A stretch of 64,000 nt of DNA from assembly GCF_011038975.1 (NCBI RefSeq), contig NZ_JAAKEC010000010.1:59157-123156 (forward strand). Direction: 5' to 3'. Source of the stretch: Adlercreutzia sp. ZJ176 (GTDB lineage Bacteria; Actinomycetota; Coriobacteriia; Coriobacteriales; Eggerthellaceae). Under the pieces are notes generated by a model. It had not been told where the DNA came from. It did no database searches and worked only from the letters and a program-made list of their open reading frames with translations. Both the position numbers and the translations under genes were made by a program. Positions 16,751-25,277 of this stretch are shown piece after piece; position 1 is the stretch's first letter, and each line of letters opens with the position of its first letter.

Positions 16751-18892
16751 CTACGGCAGGAGCCCCAGCTTGGAGAGCTCTTCCTTCACGTCGTCCATGC
16801 CGTACTCGTCCAGGCACGCCGCGGTGGGGCAGCCCAGCTGCTCGTCCCAGCCGAAGCAGCGGTAGAGCATGGTGAGGGCGGTCTGGAAGTCGGCCTTGTC
16901 CATCTTGTCGGTGCCTTCGGTGAACGCCTTCGTCGAGTCGAACGGCCACTCGGTCACCAGGTCGTGCACGCCGCGGAAGTCGTTGCAGCCCATCTTCCCG
17001 TTCGCGTCCTTCATGCCGCGCGCGGTGTTGGCGCGCTGCAGCGTCATGATGCGCGCGCTGGCCACGTAGAGGTCCTCGGTGGTGACGTCCTCGCCGGTCA
17101 CGGCCTTGAAGAACTTCGCCTCCAGGTCCAGGTCGCCGCGGTAGTCGCGCGTCTTCGACGGGCTCATGGCCATCGGCCACACCCAGTTGCACAGCGTGAG
17201 CGAGTCGTGCAGCACGTCGGTCACGATGCTCCACCAGGCGAAGTTCGCCTTGTTCTCGTTCATGGGCGTGTAGTTCTTCTTGGGGTCGATGGCGTCCGCG
17301 CCGCCCCACAGCTCGGCGGCGATCTGCTGCTGGAGCTCGAACGGCAGGCCGCAGCCCTGGAAGTTCACGGCGGAGTGGATCATGTCGTCGCGGTTGAAGA
17401 TCACGTTGTAGAGCAGGCCCACCTGCCCGAAGCACTCGTGCGCGTGGTGCACCGGCCAGCCGCGGGGGCTGATCAGGGACGACGCGGAGGTGTTGAACCA
17501 CTGCATGTCATCCCAGCGCTCGCACCACGTGGCGGGGCCGTGCGCCACGTACGCGATCTCCGAGTCGTTGCGCGCGATGAAGGGCAGCAGCTCGGCCATG
17601 AGCGACGGGTCGTTCCGCTTGAACTTGTCCCAGTCGAAGCGGTTGTACTCCTCGGGCGGCAGCACGCGCTCGAAGACGCCGGAGGCGTAGCAGTGCGCGA
17701 TGTCGCGGTACAGCTGCGCGTAGTTGCACCACATGCCCAGGTCGTCCATGATCGAGCCCGTGACCTGGTTCCAGACCAGGCTGTCCTCGGAGTTGCTCTG
17801 CACGGTGGTCTTGTCGCCCAGAAGGGAGATCATGAAGTTGAACGGGAAGTTCGCCACGCAGGTGTTGCCCGTGATCTCGTGGCCGCCGTTCTCCCCGCTG
17901 GCGGGCACGCGCATGTCGGAGTAGCAGTGGATGGGGCAGCTGTGGCAGCCGTTCATCTTGATGGTGTACTTCTCAGCCTCGGGGCCGTCGTCCTTGACGG
18001 CCTTCATGCAGCGGTACCCCACGGTGTTGATCTCGCCGGGCTTCGGCTCGCCGGTCTCGATGGGGCCGCCCTCGGCGTCGGCCCAGAACAGGCCCTTGCG
18101 CGCCGTCCAGCGGGAGCCCTTGTCGTAGTACTCGGCCCACTCCTGCTGCGTGGAGGGCACCACGTGGTTGTTGTTCGAGCCGATGACCTCGCGCAGCATG
18201 TAGTCGGAGAGCTCGGCCACGGCCTGCGGGTCGGCCACGTTCACGCTGCCGGTGCCGCGCACCACGACCGCCTTGAGGCCCTTCGAGCCCATGACGGCGC
18301 CGATGCCCGCGCCAGCGGAGTGGTTGCGCGCGTTCATGACGCATGCGTAGGGCAGCAGGTTCTCGCCGGCGGGCCCGATGGTGGCCACGCAGAAGTCGGT
18401 GCCCTCCTTGCGGTTGAGCGCCTCGGTGGCGGCGCGGGTGCCCATGCCCCACACGCTGTCGGCGGGCTTGATGCGCACGTCGTCGTTGTCGATGTAGAGG
18501 TAGACGTGCTTGTCGCTCGCGCCCTCCACGATGATGGCGTCCCAGCCGGCCAGCTTCATCTTCGCGCCGAGCATGCCGCCACAATGCGCGTCGACCACGA
18601 GCTGGTCGGTGGAGAAGGTGGACAGCGAGCAGATGGTGGTGCGCCCGGCCAGCGGCACGCCCGAGGCCGTCAGGGGGCCGACGGCGAAGACGACCTTGTT
18701 CTCGGGGGCGAGCGGGTCGGTGCCGGCGGGCACTTCGTCGTACATGATCTTGTTGGCGATGCCCATGCCGCCGACGTAGGCCTTGTAGGGCTCGGTCGGC
18801 TCCGTGGTGATGGCGCCGGTGGACAGGTTCACGCGGAGGATCTTCCCCGTCCAGCCGTATGACTTGTTCGCGTCGCGTTTAGCGTCAGCCAT
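16751..18892 (-). CDS. Aldehyde:ferredoxin oxidoreductase family protein (tungstopterin)
   Basis: 713-aa cytoplasmic oxidoreductase. The N-terminal AOR domain starts YGWTGKILRVNLSTG (about residue 12) and contains PLAGRTTICSLSTFSTDQL and the pterin-binding loops. The Fe-S ligands are visible as NGCHSCPIHC (about residue 307) with a late Cys in TAACLDEYG near the C-terminus. The family oxidises aldehydes, or reduces acids, with ferredoxin using a W-bispyranopterin. It is about 100 aa longer than the classical enzyme of roughly 605 aa. It is divergent from a four-gene ferredoxin/molybdoenzyme operon that could supply or accept electrons. Confidence 0.92.
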   Translation of the reverse strand: MADAKRDANKSYGWTGKILRVNLSTGAITTEPTEPYKAYVGGMGIANKIMYDEVPAGTDPLAPENKVVFAVGPLTASGVPLAGRTTICSLSTFSTDQLVVDAHCGGMLGAKMKLAGWDAIIVEGASDKHVYLYIDNDDVRIKPADSVWGMGTRAATEALNRKEGTDFCVATIGPAGENLLPYACVMNARNHSAGAGIGAVMGSKGLKAVVVRGTGSVNVADPQAVAELSDYMLREVIGSNNNHVVPSTQQEWAEYYDKGSRWTARKGLFWADAEGGPIETGEPKPGEINTVGYRCMKAVKDDGPEAEKYTIKMNGCHSCPIHCYSDMRVPASGENGGHEITGNTCVANFPFNFMISLLGDKTTVQSNSEDSLVWNQVTGSIMDDLGMWCNYAQLYRDIAHCYASGVFERVLPPEEYNRFDWDKFKRNDPSLMAELLPFIARNDSEIAYVAHGPATWCERWDDMQWFNTSASSLISPRGWPVHHAHECFGQVGLLYNVIFNRDDMIHSAVNFQGCGLPFELQQQIAAELWGGADAIDPKKNYTPMNENKANFAWWSIVTDVLHDSLTLCNWVWPMAMSPSKTRDYRGDLDLEAKFFKAVTGEDVTTEDLYVASARIMTLQRANTARGMKDANGKMGCNDFRGVHDLVTEWPFDSTKAFTEGTDKMDKADFQTALTMLYRCFGWDEQLGCPTAACLDEYGMDDVKEELSKLGLLP

Positions 18893-18990
18893 GGTTTAAC
18901 TCCAAATCTCTTCAGGTTGCCGGTGTTGTGTGACCCTGGGCAGCGATTCGGAGCGCTTGCGAGCAGTATGCCCGAACGGCTTTCCGCGGC

Positions 18991-19007
18991 ATGCCCTCTT
19001 TGGGGGT
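18991..19007. promoter_or_regulatory. Second copy of the luxR palindrome
   Basis: ATGCCC-TCTTT-GGGGGT, matching the reverse complement of 14118-14134 at 15 of 17 positions. It lies in the divergent gap between the aldehyde oxidoreductase gene and the ferredoxin operon, where one regulator could control both. Confidence 0.6.
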
Positions 19008-19070
19008 AATGTGCGAAAACGCGAGGTCAGCAGGCGGACGAACATAACGCGGCGGTTACAGAGACGAAAA

Positions 19071-19089
19071 ATCCCTCAAAAGAGGGTAT
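19071..19089. promoter_or_regulatory. Related palindrome in the same divergent region
   Basis: ATCCCTC-AAAA-GAGGGTAT, a variant of the same CCC-A-rich-GGG theme, about 80 bp from the second copy and 140 bp before the ferredoxin start. The remainder of the 339-bp gap 18893-19231 has no gene. Confidence 0.45.
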
Positions 19090-19231
19090 GGCGCCGCACG
19101 CGGGTTCGGCTAATGTCGCCCCGTTGTGTGACGGGCTGCGATGAGAGCTCCTTTGCGTCATGCCTGCGCGCGGGCGATGCGCCCTGGCGCGGGCAGGGTT
19201 CTTTTGTTTGAGAAACGAGGGGAGATCACGC

Positions 19232-20041
19232 ATGTCAGAGAACAAGTTTGAAGACAAAGCCGTTGTCCAGCCGGAAGAGCGGCTCAACGATACGGCTCAG
19301 CCTGCCGACGCCGACGGCCCCGCCGGCGCCTCCGGCAGCGATTCCGCCAGCCCCGCTGGCTCCGCCGAGCCTGTCGGCTCCGGCCATCCCAAGACGTTCA
19401 CGCGCCGCAACGTGCTGGCCATGGCCGGCTGCGGCGTGGCGGGCCTGGTCGTGGGCGGCGTGCTGGCGTCATGGGGCGTGACCGAGCGGTCGATCGCCTC
19501 CGGGCGCATCGACATCCGCACCACGCCCACCAAGATGATCGTCACCGACCGCGCGCGCTGCTCCGGCTGCCAGCGCTGCGAGATGATGTGCACGCTGAAG
19601 AACGACGGGCGCGTCAGCCAGCACATCGCGCGCGTGCGCGTGTGGGACAACTACAACTACGGCGCCGGGGCTGACACGGGCGAGGGCTCGCTCGGCTCGG
19701 GCAAGGGCGCGTGCCAGTTCACGGTTGAGCACTGCAAGCAGTGCGAGGACCCGGCCTGCGCCAACTACTGCCCCGTGCACGCCATCTACGCCGACCCGGA
19801 GTACGGCGCGCGCATCGTCGACGGTGAGGCGTGCGTCGGTTGCGGCATGTGCGCCCAGGCGTGCCCGTGGAACATGCCGCGCGTCGACACCGAGACGGGC
19901 ATATCCACCAAGTGCATCTCCTGCGGCCGCTGCGCCGAGCAGTGCCCCAACGGCGCCATCCAGTTCATCGACTGGCAGGACATCGCGCAGAAGATCATCG
20001 ACCAGGGCGTCGTGCGTACCGTGACGCTCGTGGAGGCGTAG
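19232..20041 (+). CDS. Membrane-anchored 4Fe-4S ferredoxin-like electron-transfer subunit
   Basis: 269-aa iron-sulfur protein of the DmsB/HybA type. A Ser/Ala/Pro-rich N-terminus is followed by TFTRRNVLAM (twin Arg 58-59) and a hydrophobic helix (about 61-81), suggesting Tat export with retention as an anchor. Four cysteine clusters follow: CSGCQRCEMMC, CKQCEDPACANYC, CVGCGMCAQAC and CISCGRCAEQC. ATG 19232 has GAGGGGAG upstream. It is first of an operon with the catalytic subunit 15 bp downstream. The operon has two ferredoxin subunits, so one may be the usual partner and the other an extra relay. Confidence 0.88.
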   Translation: MSENKFEDKAVVQPEERLNDTAQPADADGPAGASGSDSASPAGSAEPVGSGHPKTFTRRNVLAMAGCGVAGLVVGGVLASWGVTERSIASGRIDIRTTPTKMIVTDRARCSGCQRCEMMCTLKNDGRVSQHIARVRVWDNYNYGAGADTGEGSLGSGKGACQFTVEHCKQCEDPACANYCPVHAIYADPEYGARIVDGEACVGCGMCAQACPWNMPRVDTETGISTKCISCGRCAEQCPNGAIQFIDWQDIAQKIIDQGVVRTVTLVEA

Positions 20042-20056
20042 GGGAAGGAGCCGATC

Positions 20057-22279
20057 ATGTCAGAGAAAACGTTGACGAGGCGAACCTTCCTGGAAGCGGG
20101 CGCGGGGCTGGCGGCTGGCGCCGCCGTGCTCGGCGCGGCGGGCGTGGCGGGCACCGCGGGCGCGGCGCTCGACCCGCAGGTCGCCCACGCGTGGGGCGGG
20201 CCCGTGGTGACCACGGCGCACTCCCTGTGCAACGCCTGCTCGAGCAAGTGCGGCTTCACCGCGTACGTGAGGAACGGCGAGATCGACACGGTGCTCGGCG
20301 ACGAGGGCCATCCCTACGCGAAGGGCAAGCTCTGCGCGCGCGGCTACGGCTACCTGCAGATCGCCACGTCGGAGGACCGCCTGACCGAGCCGCTCAAGAA
20401 GAACGACAAGGGCGTCTTCGAGCCCATCAGCTGGGACCAGGCCTACGCCGAGATCGCCGAGAAAGTCCAGGCCATCATCGCGGCGGACGGCCCTGAGGCG
20501 CTCGCCATGGTGCAGGACCCGCGCCCGTCCGGCAAGTACTACACCAAGCGCTTCATGAACGCGCTCGGGAGTGCGAACGTGTACACGCACGGCGCGGCGT
20601 GCAACCTGTCGAAGGAGGCAGGGTTCACGCAGGTCATCGGCACGGGGAACTACTCGTCCGACGTGGCGAGCTCGAAGATGACCATGTTCATCGGCCGCAG
20701 CTACGCCGACGCCATCCGCCCGAGCTCCGTCTCCGCGCTGCAGAAGGCGCACGAGCGCGGCGCGCGCATCGTGCTGGTCGACCCGCGCTGCAACAACAGC
20801 ATCGCGTTCGCCGACGAGTGGGTGCCGATCAACCCCGGCACTGACCTGGCGCTTCTGCTGGGCATGTCGCACGTTCTGGTGACGCGCGGGCTCTACGACG
20901 CCGCGTACGTGGCCGAGAACGCGGTGGGCTTCGAGGAGTGGGCCGCCTCGCTCGCCACCTGCACGCCCGCCTGGGCGGAGGGCATCACGGGCATCCCAGC
21001 CGCCACCATCGAGCGGCTGGCCGTCGAGTTCGCCGACGCGGCGCCCGCAGCGTCCATCGAGCCGAGCTGGCGCGGGGCGTTCGGCTGCGCGTACGAGAAC
21101 TCCGGCGAGACGGCGCGCGCGGTGTGCCTGTTCAACACGCTTCTGGGCTGCTGGAACCAGAAGGGCGGCGCGCTCTTCACGCCGAGCGTCTCGGTGGGCA
21201 AGCTCGACGAGGCGAAGTTCCCGAGCGTGCCGAAGCCCGCGGCGAAGATCCTGGGCTCCGAGGAGTACCCGCTCTCGCTCTCGAACATGGGCTCGAACGT
21301 CTACGCGGCGCAGATGGCGCATTCGGGCGTGATCAAGGGCATGTTCTTCTACAACTCGAACATGGCGGCGGGCTACTCCAACACGGCGTTTCTGGCCGAG
21401 GCGCTCAGCCGCCTCGACCTCATGGTGGTCGTGGACGTGCAGATGTCCGAGACCGCCCAGCTCGCCGACTACGTGCTGCCCGAGTGCAGCTACCTCGAGC
21501 GCCTGGAGCTGCCCGAGTTCATCGGCGGCAAGGTGCCGTGCGTGACGCTGCGCGACAAGGTGATCGAGCGCGTGCACCCCGAGACGCGGAGCTGCGACGA
21601 GATCTTCTCCGAGCTGGCGCGCGCGTGCGGCGTGGGCGAGTACTTCGACTTCACGGTGGAGGAGCTCGCCGACGCGCAGCTCAAGACGGTGGGCCTGTCG
21701 CTTGAGACCCTGCGCGAGGCGGGCGGCACGGCGTCGTTCCCCGATGCGGCGTTTGAGTACGGCAAGACGCCGAAGTGGAAGACGCCCGCGGGGAAGATCC
21801 AGTTCACGAGCGAGGCGTGCGCGGCGGCGGGGCTGTCGCCGTACCCGGTGTGGGTGGAGCCCGCGGTCATGCCCGACGAGGCGGCGGGCACGCTGCGCCT
21901 GGTCGGCGGCAAGCAGGCGCACATGAGCCACACCCAGACGGCCAACATCGCCGACCTCATGCAGATCACGAAGGACTACGACCTCGACCGCGTGTGGCTC
22001 TCCGCCGACGTGGCGCAGCGCTGGGGCATCGCCGACGGCGACGAGGTGCTCGTGTCCAACGAGTGCCACGAGGGCCGCGTGCGCGTCAAGGTGACGCAGC
22101 GCGTGAACCCCACGACCCTGTTCATGCCGAGCCATTACGGCTGCTCCTCGCCGGAGCAGCGCACGGCGTACGGCGTGGGCCTGTGCCAGATGGACTTCGT
22201 GCCCTTCCGCATCGAGCCGGGCTACGGCGGCATCTGCTCGCAGGAGGCGCTCGTCACGGTTAAGAAAGTAGGTGCATGA
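20057..22279 (+). CDS. Molybdopterin oxidoreductase catalytic subunit (PsrA/PhsA-like)
   Basis: 740-aa Mo-bisMGD enzyme exported folded by the Tat system: signal TLTRRTFLEAGAG (Arg 8-9). The Fe-S cluster ligands are Cys58, Cys61, Cys65 and Cys93. The likely Mo ligand is Cys182 in THGAACNLSKEAG, where sulfur-compound reductases and related enzymes carry Cys rather than Ser (DMSO reductase). The MGD-binding C-terminal domain is complete (LRLVGGKQAHMSHTQT ... PSHYGC). The nearest types are polysulfide/thiosulfate reductases, but this superfamily in Eggerthellaceae also acts on drugs and plant phenols, so the substrate is open. Confidence 0.9.
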   Translation: MSEKTLTRRTFLEAGAGLAAGAAVLGAAGVAGTAGAALDPQVAHAWGGPVVTTAHSLCNACSSKCGFTAYVRNGEIDTVLGDEGHPYAKGKLCARGYGYLQIATSEDRLTEPLKKNDKGVFEPISWDQAYAEIAEKVQAIIAADGPEALAMVQDPRPSGKYYTKRFMNALGSANVYTHGAACNLSKEAGFTQVIGTGNYSSDVASSKMTMFIGRSYADAIRPSSVSALQKAHERGARIVLVDPRCNNSIAFADEWVPINPGTDLALLLGMSHVLVTRGLYDAAYVAENAVGFEEWAASLATCTPAWAEGITGIPAATIERLAVEFADAAPAASIEPSWRGAFGCAYENSGETARAVCLFNTLLGCWNQKGGALFTPSVSVGKLDEAKFPSVPKPAAKILGSEEYPLSLSNMGSNVYAAQMAHSGVIKGMFFYNSNMAAGYSNTAFLAEALSRLDLMVVVDVQMSETAQLADYVLPECSYLERLELPEFIGGKVPCVTLRDKVIERVHPETRSCDEIFSELARACGVGEYFDFTVEELADAQLKTVGLSLETLREAGGTASFPDAAFEYGKTPKWKTPAGKIQFTSEACAAAGLSPYPVWVEPAVMPDEAAGTLRLVGGKQAHMSHTQTANIADLMQITKDYDLDRVWLSADVAQRWGIADGDEVLVSNECHEGRVRVKVTQRVNPTTLFMPSHYGCSSPEQRTAYGVGLCQMDFVPFRIEPGYGGICSQEALVTVKKVGA

Positions 22280-22821
22280 TGGCACGCTATGGAATGTTGA
22301 TCGACACGAAGAAGTGCATTGGCTGCTACGCCTGCCGCGTGGCTTGCCAGCGGCTCAACGACCTTCTTCCCGACGAGAACTTCATCCGCTTCGAGGAGCG
22401 CGAGGAGGGCGTCTACCCGAGCGTGGCCGTGGAGCACGTGCCGCTGCAGTGCATGCACTGCGAGGACGCGCCGTGCGCGGCCGTGTGCCCCACGGGCGCC
22501 GCGCATATCGGGGCTGACGGCATCGTCGCCGTTGACCAGGGCCGCTGCATCGGCTGCCTGTACTGCATGGCGGCGTGTCCCTACCAGGTGCGCGTGCGCA
22601 ACTCCGAGACGGGCGCGGTGGACAAGTGCCGCTTCTGCGTGGTGACCGCGCACGAGTCGGGCACGCAGACGTGCAACTGCGTGGACGCGTGCCTCACCGA
22701 CGCGCGCATCTTCGGCGACCTGGACGATCCCGGAAGCGAGATCTCCCGCGCCATCGCCGAGACGCACGCGGTGCCCATCGTGGCTGACCTGACCAAGACC
22801 AAAGTATTCTACGTGAGGTGA
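22279..22821 (+). CDS. 4Fe-4S dicluster electron-transfer subunit (PsrB/NrfC-like)
   Basis: 180-aa ferredoxin subunit with four Cys clusters: CIGCYACRVAC, CMHCEDAPCAAVC, CIGCLYCMAAC and CRFC with CNCVDAC. It lacks a signal peptide and would be carried out with the Tat-exported catalytic subunit. Two start ATGs are adjacent; 22279 is preferred because AGGTG is at usable distance, whereas 22276 is almost on top of it. The gene overlaps the catalytic gene's stop and is followed by NrfD. Confidence 0.92.
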   Translation: MARYGMLIDTKKCIGCYACRVACQRLNDLLPDENFIRFEEREEGVYPSVAVEHVPLQCMHCEDAPCAAVCPTGAAHIGADGIVAVDQGRCIGCLYCMAACPYQVRVRNSETGAVDKCRFCVVTAHESGTQTCNCVDACLTDARIFGDLDDPGSEISRAIAETHAVPIVADLTKTKVFYVR

Positions 22822-22826
22822 TTGAG

Positions 22827-23723
22827 ATGACGTTCGAACCTATCTGGGATGTCATTATCGCATGCTACCTGTTTCTGGCGGGCTTGGGTGGCGGCGCGTT
22901 CATCACCTCGGCCTTCCTGAGGTGGCGCCATCCCGAAGCGGTGAACATGATCCGCATCGGGCGCGTGATCGCTCCGGTGACCGTGATGATCGGCCTCGTG
23001 CTGCTGATGTTCGACGCGACGGCGGGCCTTCAGAACCCGCTGCGCTTCGCGCTGCTGCTCACCAACTTCGGGTCGGTCATGACCTGGGGCGTGGTGTTCC
23101 TCGGCGCCTTCATGGTGGTGTCGCTCGTGGCGGCGGCGCTCGACCTGACTCATCGGCGCGTGCCGCTCCCGCTCGACCTGGCAGGCGCGGCGCTCGGCCT
23201 GTGCGTGGCCGTGTACACGGGCTGCCTGCTCGGCGTGTGCAAGACGTTCCCGCTGTGGAACAACGCGATGCTGCCCATCCTGTTTCTGGTGTCGGCCGTG
23301 TCGACCGGCATGGCGGCGGTGCTGGCGGTCGCCATCATCAAGCACCCCGAGGAGTTCAACCGCGTGGGCGTGCTGAAGAAGTTCCACTTCTGCCTGCCGA
23401 TCATCGAGCTCGTGCTGGTGGCGAGCCTGTTGTTCATCACGGCCAACACGGCGTCGGTTGCGGGTTGGAACTCGGTCATGCAGCTGGTGGCCGGCGACTA
23501 CGTGCTGGCGTTCTGGTTCTTGTTCGTGCTGGTGGGGCTCGTGGGACCCACGGCGCTGGAGACGTGGCTGCTGTTCTTCAGCCCGCGCGAGTTCGAGGAG
23601 TCGCGGCGCGCGCACTGGATCAGCTTCGCCTCTGACGCCGGCGTGCTCGTAGGCGGCTTCGTCCTGCGCCTGCTGGTGCTGGTGGCGGCCCTGCCCGTGA
23701 CGATGACGGTCCCGTGGCTCTAA
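22827..23723 (+). CDS. NrfD/PsrC-type quinone-interacting membrane subunit
   Basis: 298-aa integral membrane protein with about eight hydrophobic helices, beginning WDVIIACYLFLAGLGGGAF, typical of NrfD. It oxidises menaquinol and feeds the Fe-S subunits. ATG 22827 is preferred to GTG 22818 because GAGGTGA lies 5 nt upstream. It completes a membrane-bound Mo-enzyme (ferredoxin, catalytic, ferredoxin, anchor). A strong hairpin follows at 23895. Confidence 0.92.
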   Translation: MTFEPIWDVIIACYLFLAGLGGGAFITSAFLRWRHPEAVNMIRIGRVIAPVTVMIGLVLLMFDATAGLQNPLRFALLLTNFGSVMTWGVVFLGAFMVVSLVAAALDLTHRRVPLPLDLAGAALGLCVAVYTGCLLGVCKTFPLWNNAMLPILFLVSAVSTGMAAVLAVAIIKHPEEFNRVGVLKKFHFCLPIIELVLVASLLFITANTASVAGWNSVMQLVAGDYVLAFWFLFVLVGLVGPTALETWLLFFSPREFEESRRAHWISFASDAGVLVGGFVLRLLVLVAALPVTMTVPWL

Positions 23724-23725
23724 CG

Positions 23726-23875
23726 CCTGCGGCTTCGGGTTCGGTTTCGGGTTCGGCGGTTCCCGCAGCTCTAGCCTCTGCGGCTTCGGGTTCGGTTCCC
23801 GCTGCTCTAGCCGCTGCGGGTTCGGTTCCGGTTCCGGTTCCGGCTGCTCTGGCCGCTGCGGCTCTAGCGGAATAA
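23726..23875. repeat. Degenerate GGTTCGGTTCC minisatellite
   Basis: Tandem mixtures of CTGCGGCTTCGGGTTCGG and GCTCTAGCC fill the first part of the 430-bp gap (23724-24153). No gene is seen in this gap; the remainder is G-rich, low-complexity DNA apart from the terminator. Confidence 0.6.
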
Positions 23876-23894
23876 GCTCCCTCTCCCCTCGACA

Positions 23895-23924
23895 GGTGCC
23901 CCGCGGCTTCGGCTGCGGGGCACC
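23895..23924 (+). terminator. Terminator of the Mo-enzyme operon
   Basis: A 10-bp perfect stem GGTGCCCCGC / GCGGGGCACC, closed by GGCTTCGGCT, followed by a GCTTGTTTG stretch. Confidence 0.65.
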
Positions 23925-24153
23925 GCTTGTTTGAGGGTTGGAGCGCGCAGCGGGCTGGGACGCGGGGATGGCGGGCGCGGGCGGGACGTGGGGATGACGG
24001 GTGCGGGCGGGCCGAGACGCGGGGCAGCGGAGTGTAGGAGTAGCGGGCGTGGGCTGAGGTGCGAGTGGTGGGCGTGGGGGCGTGCTGGGGCGCAGGCGGG
24101 TGCGGGGCGCTGGGTGTGGCGTGCCTGTGTCCAGTGCCCCGTTGCCCCGGCCC

Positions 24154-24933
24154 TTACAGCATCCCGAGGAACAGCTGGTACACGGTGTCGTCCTCGTCGA
24201 GCTCGGGGTGGAAGGCGACGCCGATCTGGTTGCCGGCGCGCGCGGCCACGATGCGGCCGTCTACGCGCGTGAGCACCTCGGCCTTCGTGTCGGTCTCCCC
24301 TTCGCGTGCCTTAGCGCTCGAACCGGTCTCCGCGTCGAACTTCCCTTCGCGCATCGCGGCGCCCGTGTCGGCCTCCGCATGGGGCTTTCCTCCGCGCACT
24401 TCGGCGCCTGTTTCAGCTTCCTCTTCGCGTATCTCGGTGATGAAGGGGGCGCGGATGAATGTCAGGGGAATGTTCGGCGCCGTGCCGGTTGCGCGCTCGT
24501 CTTCGCTGCCGAAGGGCGCGTGGGCGCGGAAGCTGCCGAGCTGGCGGCCGTAGCCGTTGCGTCGCACGGTGACGGGCAGGGTGCCGAAGCCGGCGACGCC
24601 GGTGCGCGCGGCGGCGAGGGCGGGGTCGAGCCCGGCCAGGTCGCCGGTGGCGTCCTCGATGCGCTCGGCCAGCAGGATGAGGCCGGCGCACGTTCCCAGC
24701 ACGGGCATGCCGCCCGCGATGCGTGCGCGCAGCGGGTCGAAGAGGCCCAGCTCGCGCAGCAGCTTCGCCTGCACGGTGGACTCGCCGCCGGGGAGCACGA
24801 GCGCGTCGAAGGGGCGCGCGAGATCGGCCGCCTGGCGCAGCTCGAGCGTCTCGCAGCCGAGCGCGCGCAGGCGCTGCTCGTGCTCGATGAACGCGCCTTG
24901 GACGGCGCAGACGGCTATGGTCGGATGATGCAT
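24154..24933 (-). CDS. pdxT: Pyridoxal 5'-phosphate synthase glutaminase subunit with repeat insertion
   Basis: Class I glutamine amidotransferase that gives ammonia to PdxS for vitamin B6 synthesis. The start is VCAVQGAFIEHE, the oxyanion/glutamine loop is LPGGEST, the nucleophile is Cys82 (GTCAGLIL) and His242-Glu244 are in AFHPEL. PdxT is normally about 190 aa; this one is 259 aa because about 55 residues (roughly 165-220), built of three degenerate 15-aa repeats around DTGAAMREGKFDAE, are inserted between the FIRAPFITEI strand and the last catalytic segment. It is leftward and downstream of pdxS across a 344-bp gap. Confidence 0.92.
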   Translation of the reverse strand: MHHPTIAVCAVQGAFIEHEQRLRALGCETLELRQAADLARPFDALVLPGGESTVQAKLLRELGLFDPLRARIAGGMPVLGTCAGLILLAERIEDATGDLAGLDPALAAARTGVAGFGTLPVTVRRNGYGRQLGSFRAHAPFGSEDERATGTAPNIPLTFIRAPFITEIREEEAETGAEVRGGKPHAEADTGAAMREGKFDAETGSSAKAREGETDTKAEVLTRVDGRIVAARAGNQIGVAFHPELDEDDTVYQLFLGML

Positions 24934-25007
24934 GAAACTCCTTTCCGGAGGCTGTCGTTGAGGAGATCGCGCCCTGCGAGCAATGGCCTTGACGCGAACG
25001 AGCCTGG

Positions 25008-25167
25008 CAAGGTGCGAGAAACACGCGATCTGATACCTCGAGCAGGGTGTCTAAGCCTTGCGGAGAAAGACGCGAGAAAACTGACCTGGGGTTTTCCGGC
25101 TGAAGATATGTGGAAAGCGGTTTCGGGGCAGCTGAACGGTATCAGATCGCGTGTTTCTCGCACCTTG
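25008..25167. repeat. 160-bp element with perfect 30-bp terminal inverted repeats
   Basis: Bases 25008-25037 (beginning CAAGGTGCGAGAAACA) are the exact reverse complement of 25138-25167 (ending TGTTTCTCGCACCTTG). A 100-bp interior separates them. It lies between pdxS and pdxT, with no ORF inside. It looks like a MITE or a large transcribed stem-loop. Confidence 0.8.
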
Positions 25168-25277
25168 TCAAGTCCGGACGTGCATCTTGCCGCCGGTGCT
25201 GCGACTATGCTGCGACTTTGCTGCGCGTTGGCATGGGAAGGTGGGCGTCTGCGCGGGGGGATGGGGCCCTACTGGTC

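Noticed and set aside
20060..22285. 741-aa minus-strand open frame
   Set aside because: Mirror of the Mo-enzyme gene; His/Arg/Val-rich with no domain and no ribosome-binding site.
25008..25167. Insertion sequence
   Set aside because: Perfect terminal repeats but only 160 bp, with no transposase ORF; described as a MITE-like element instead.
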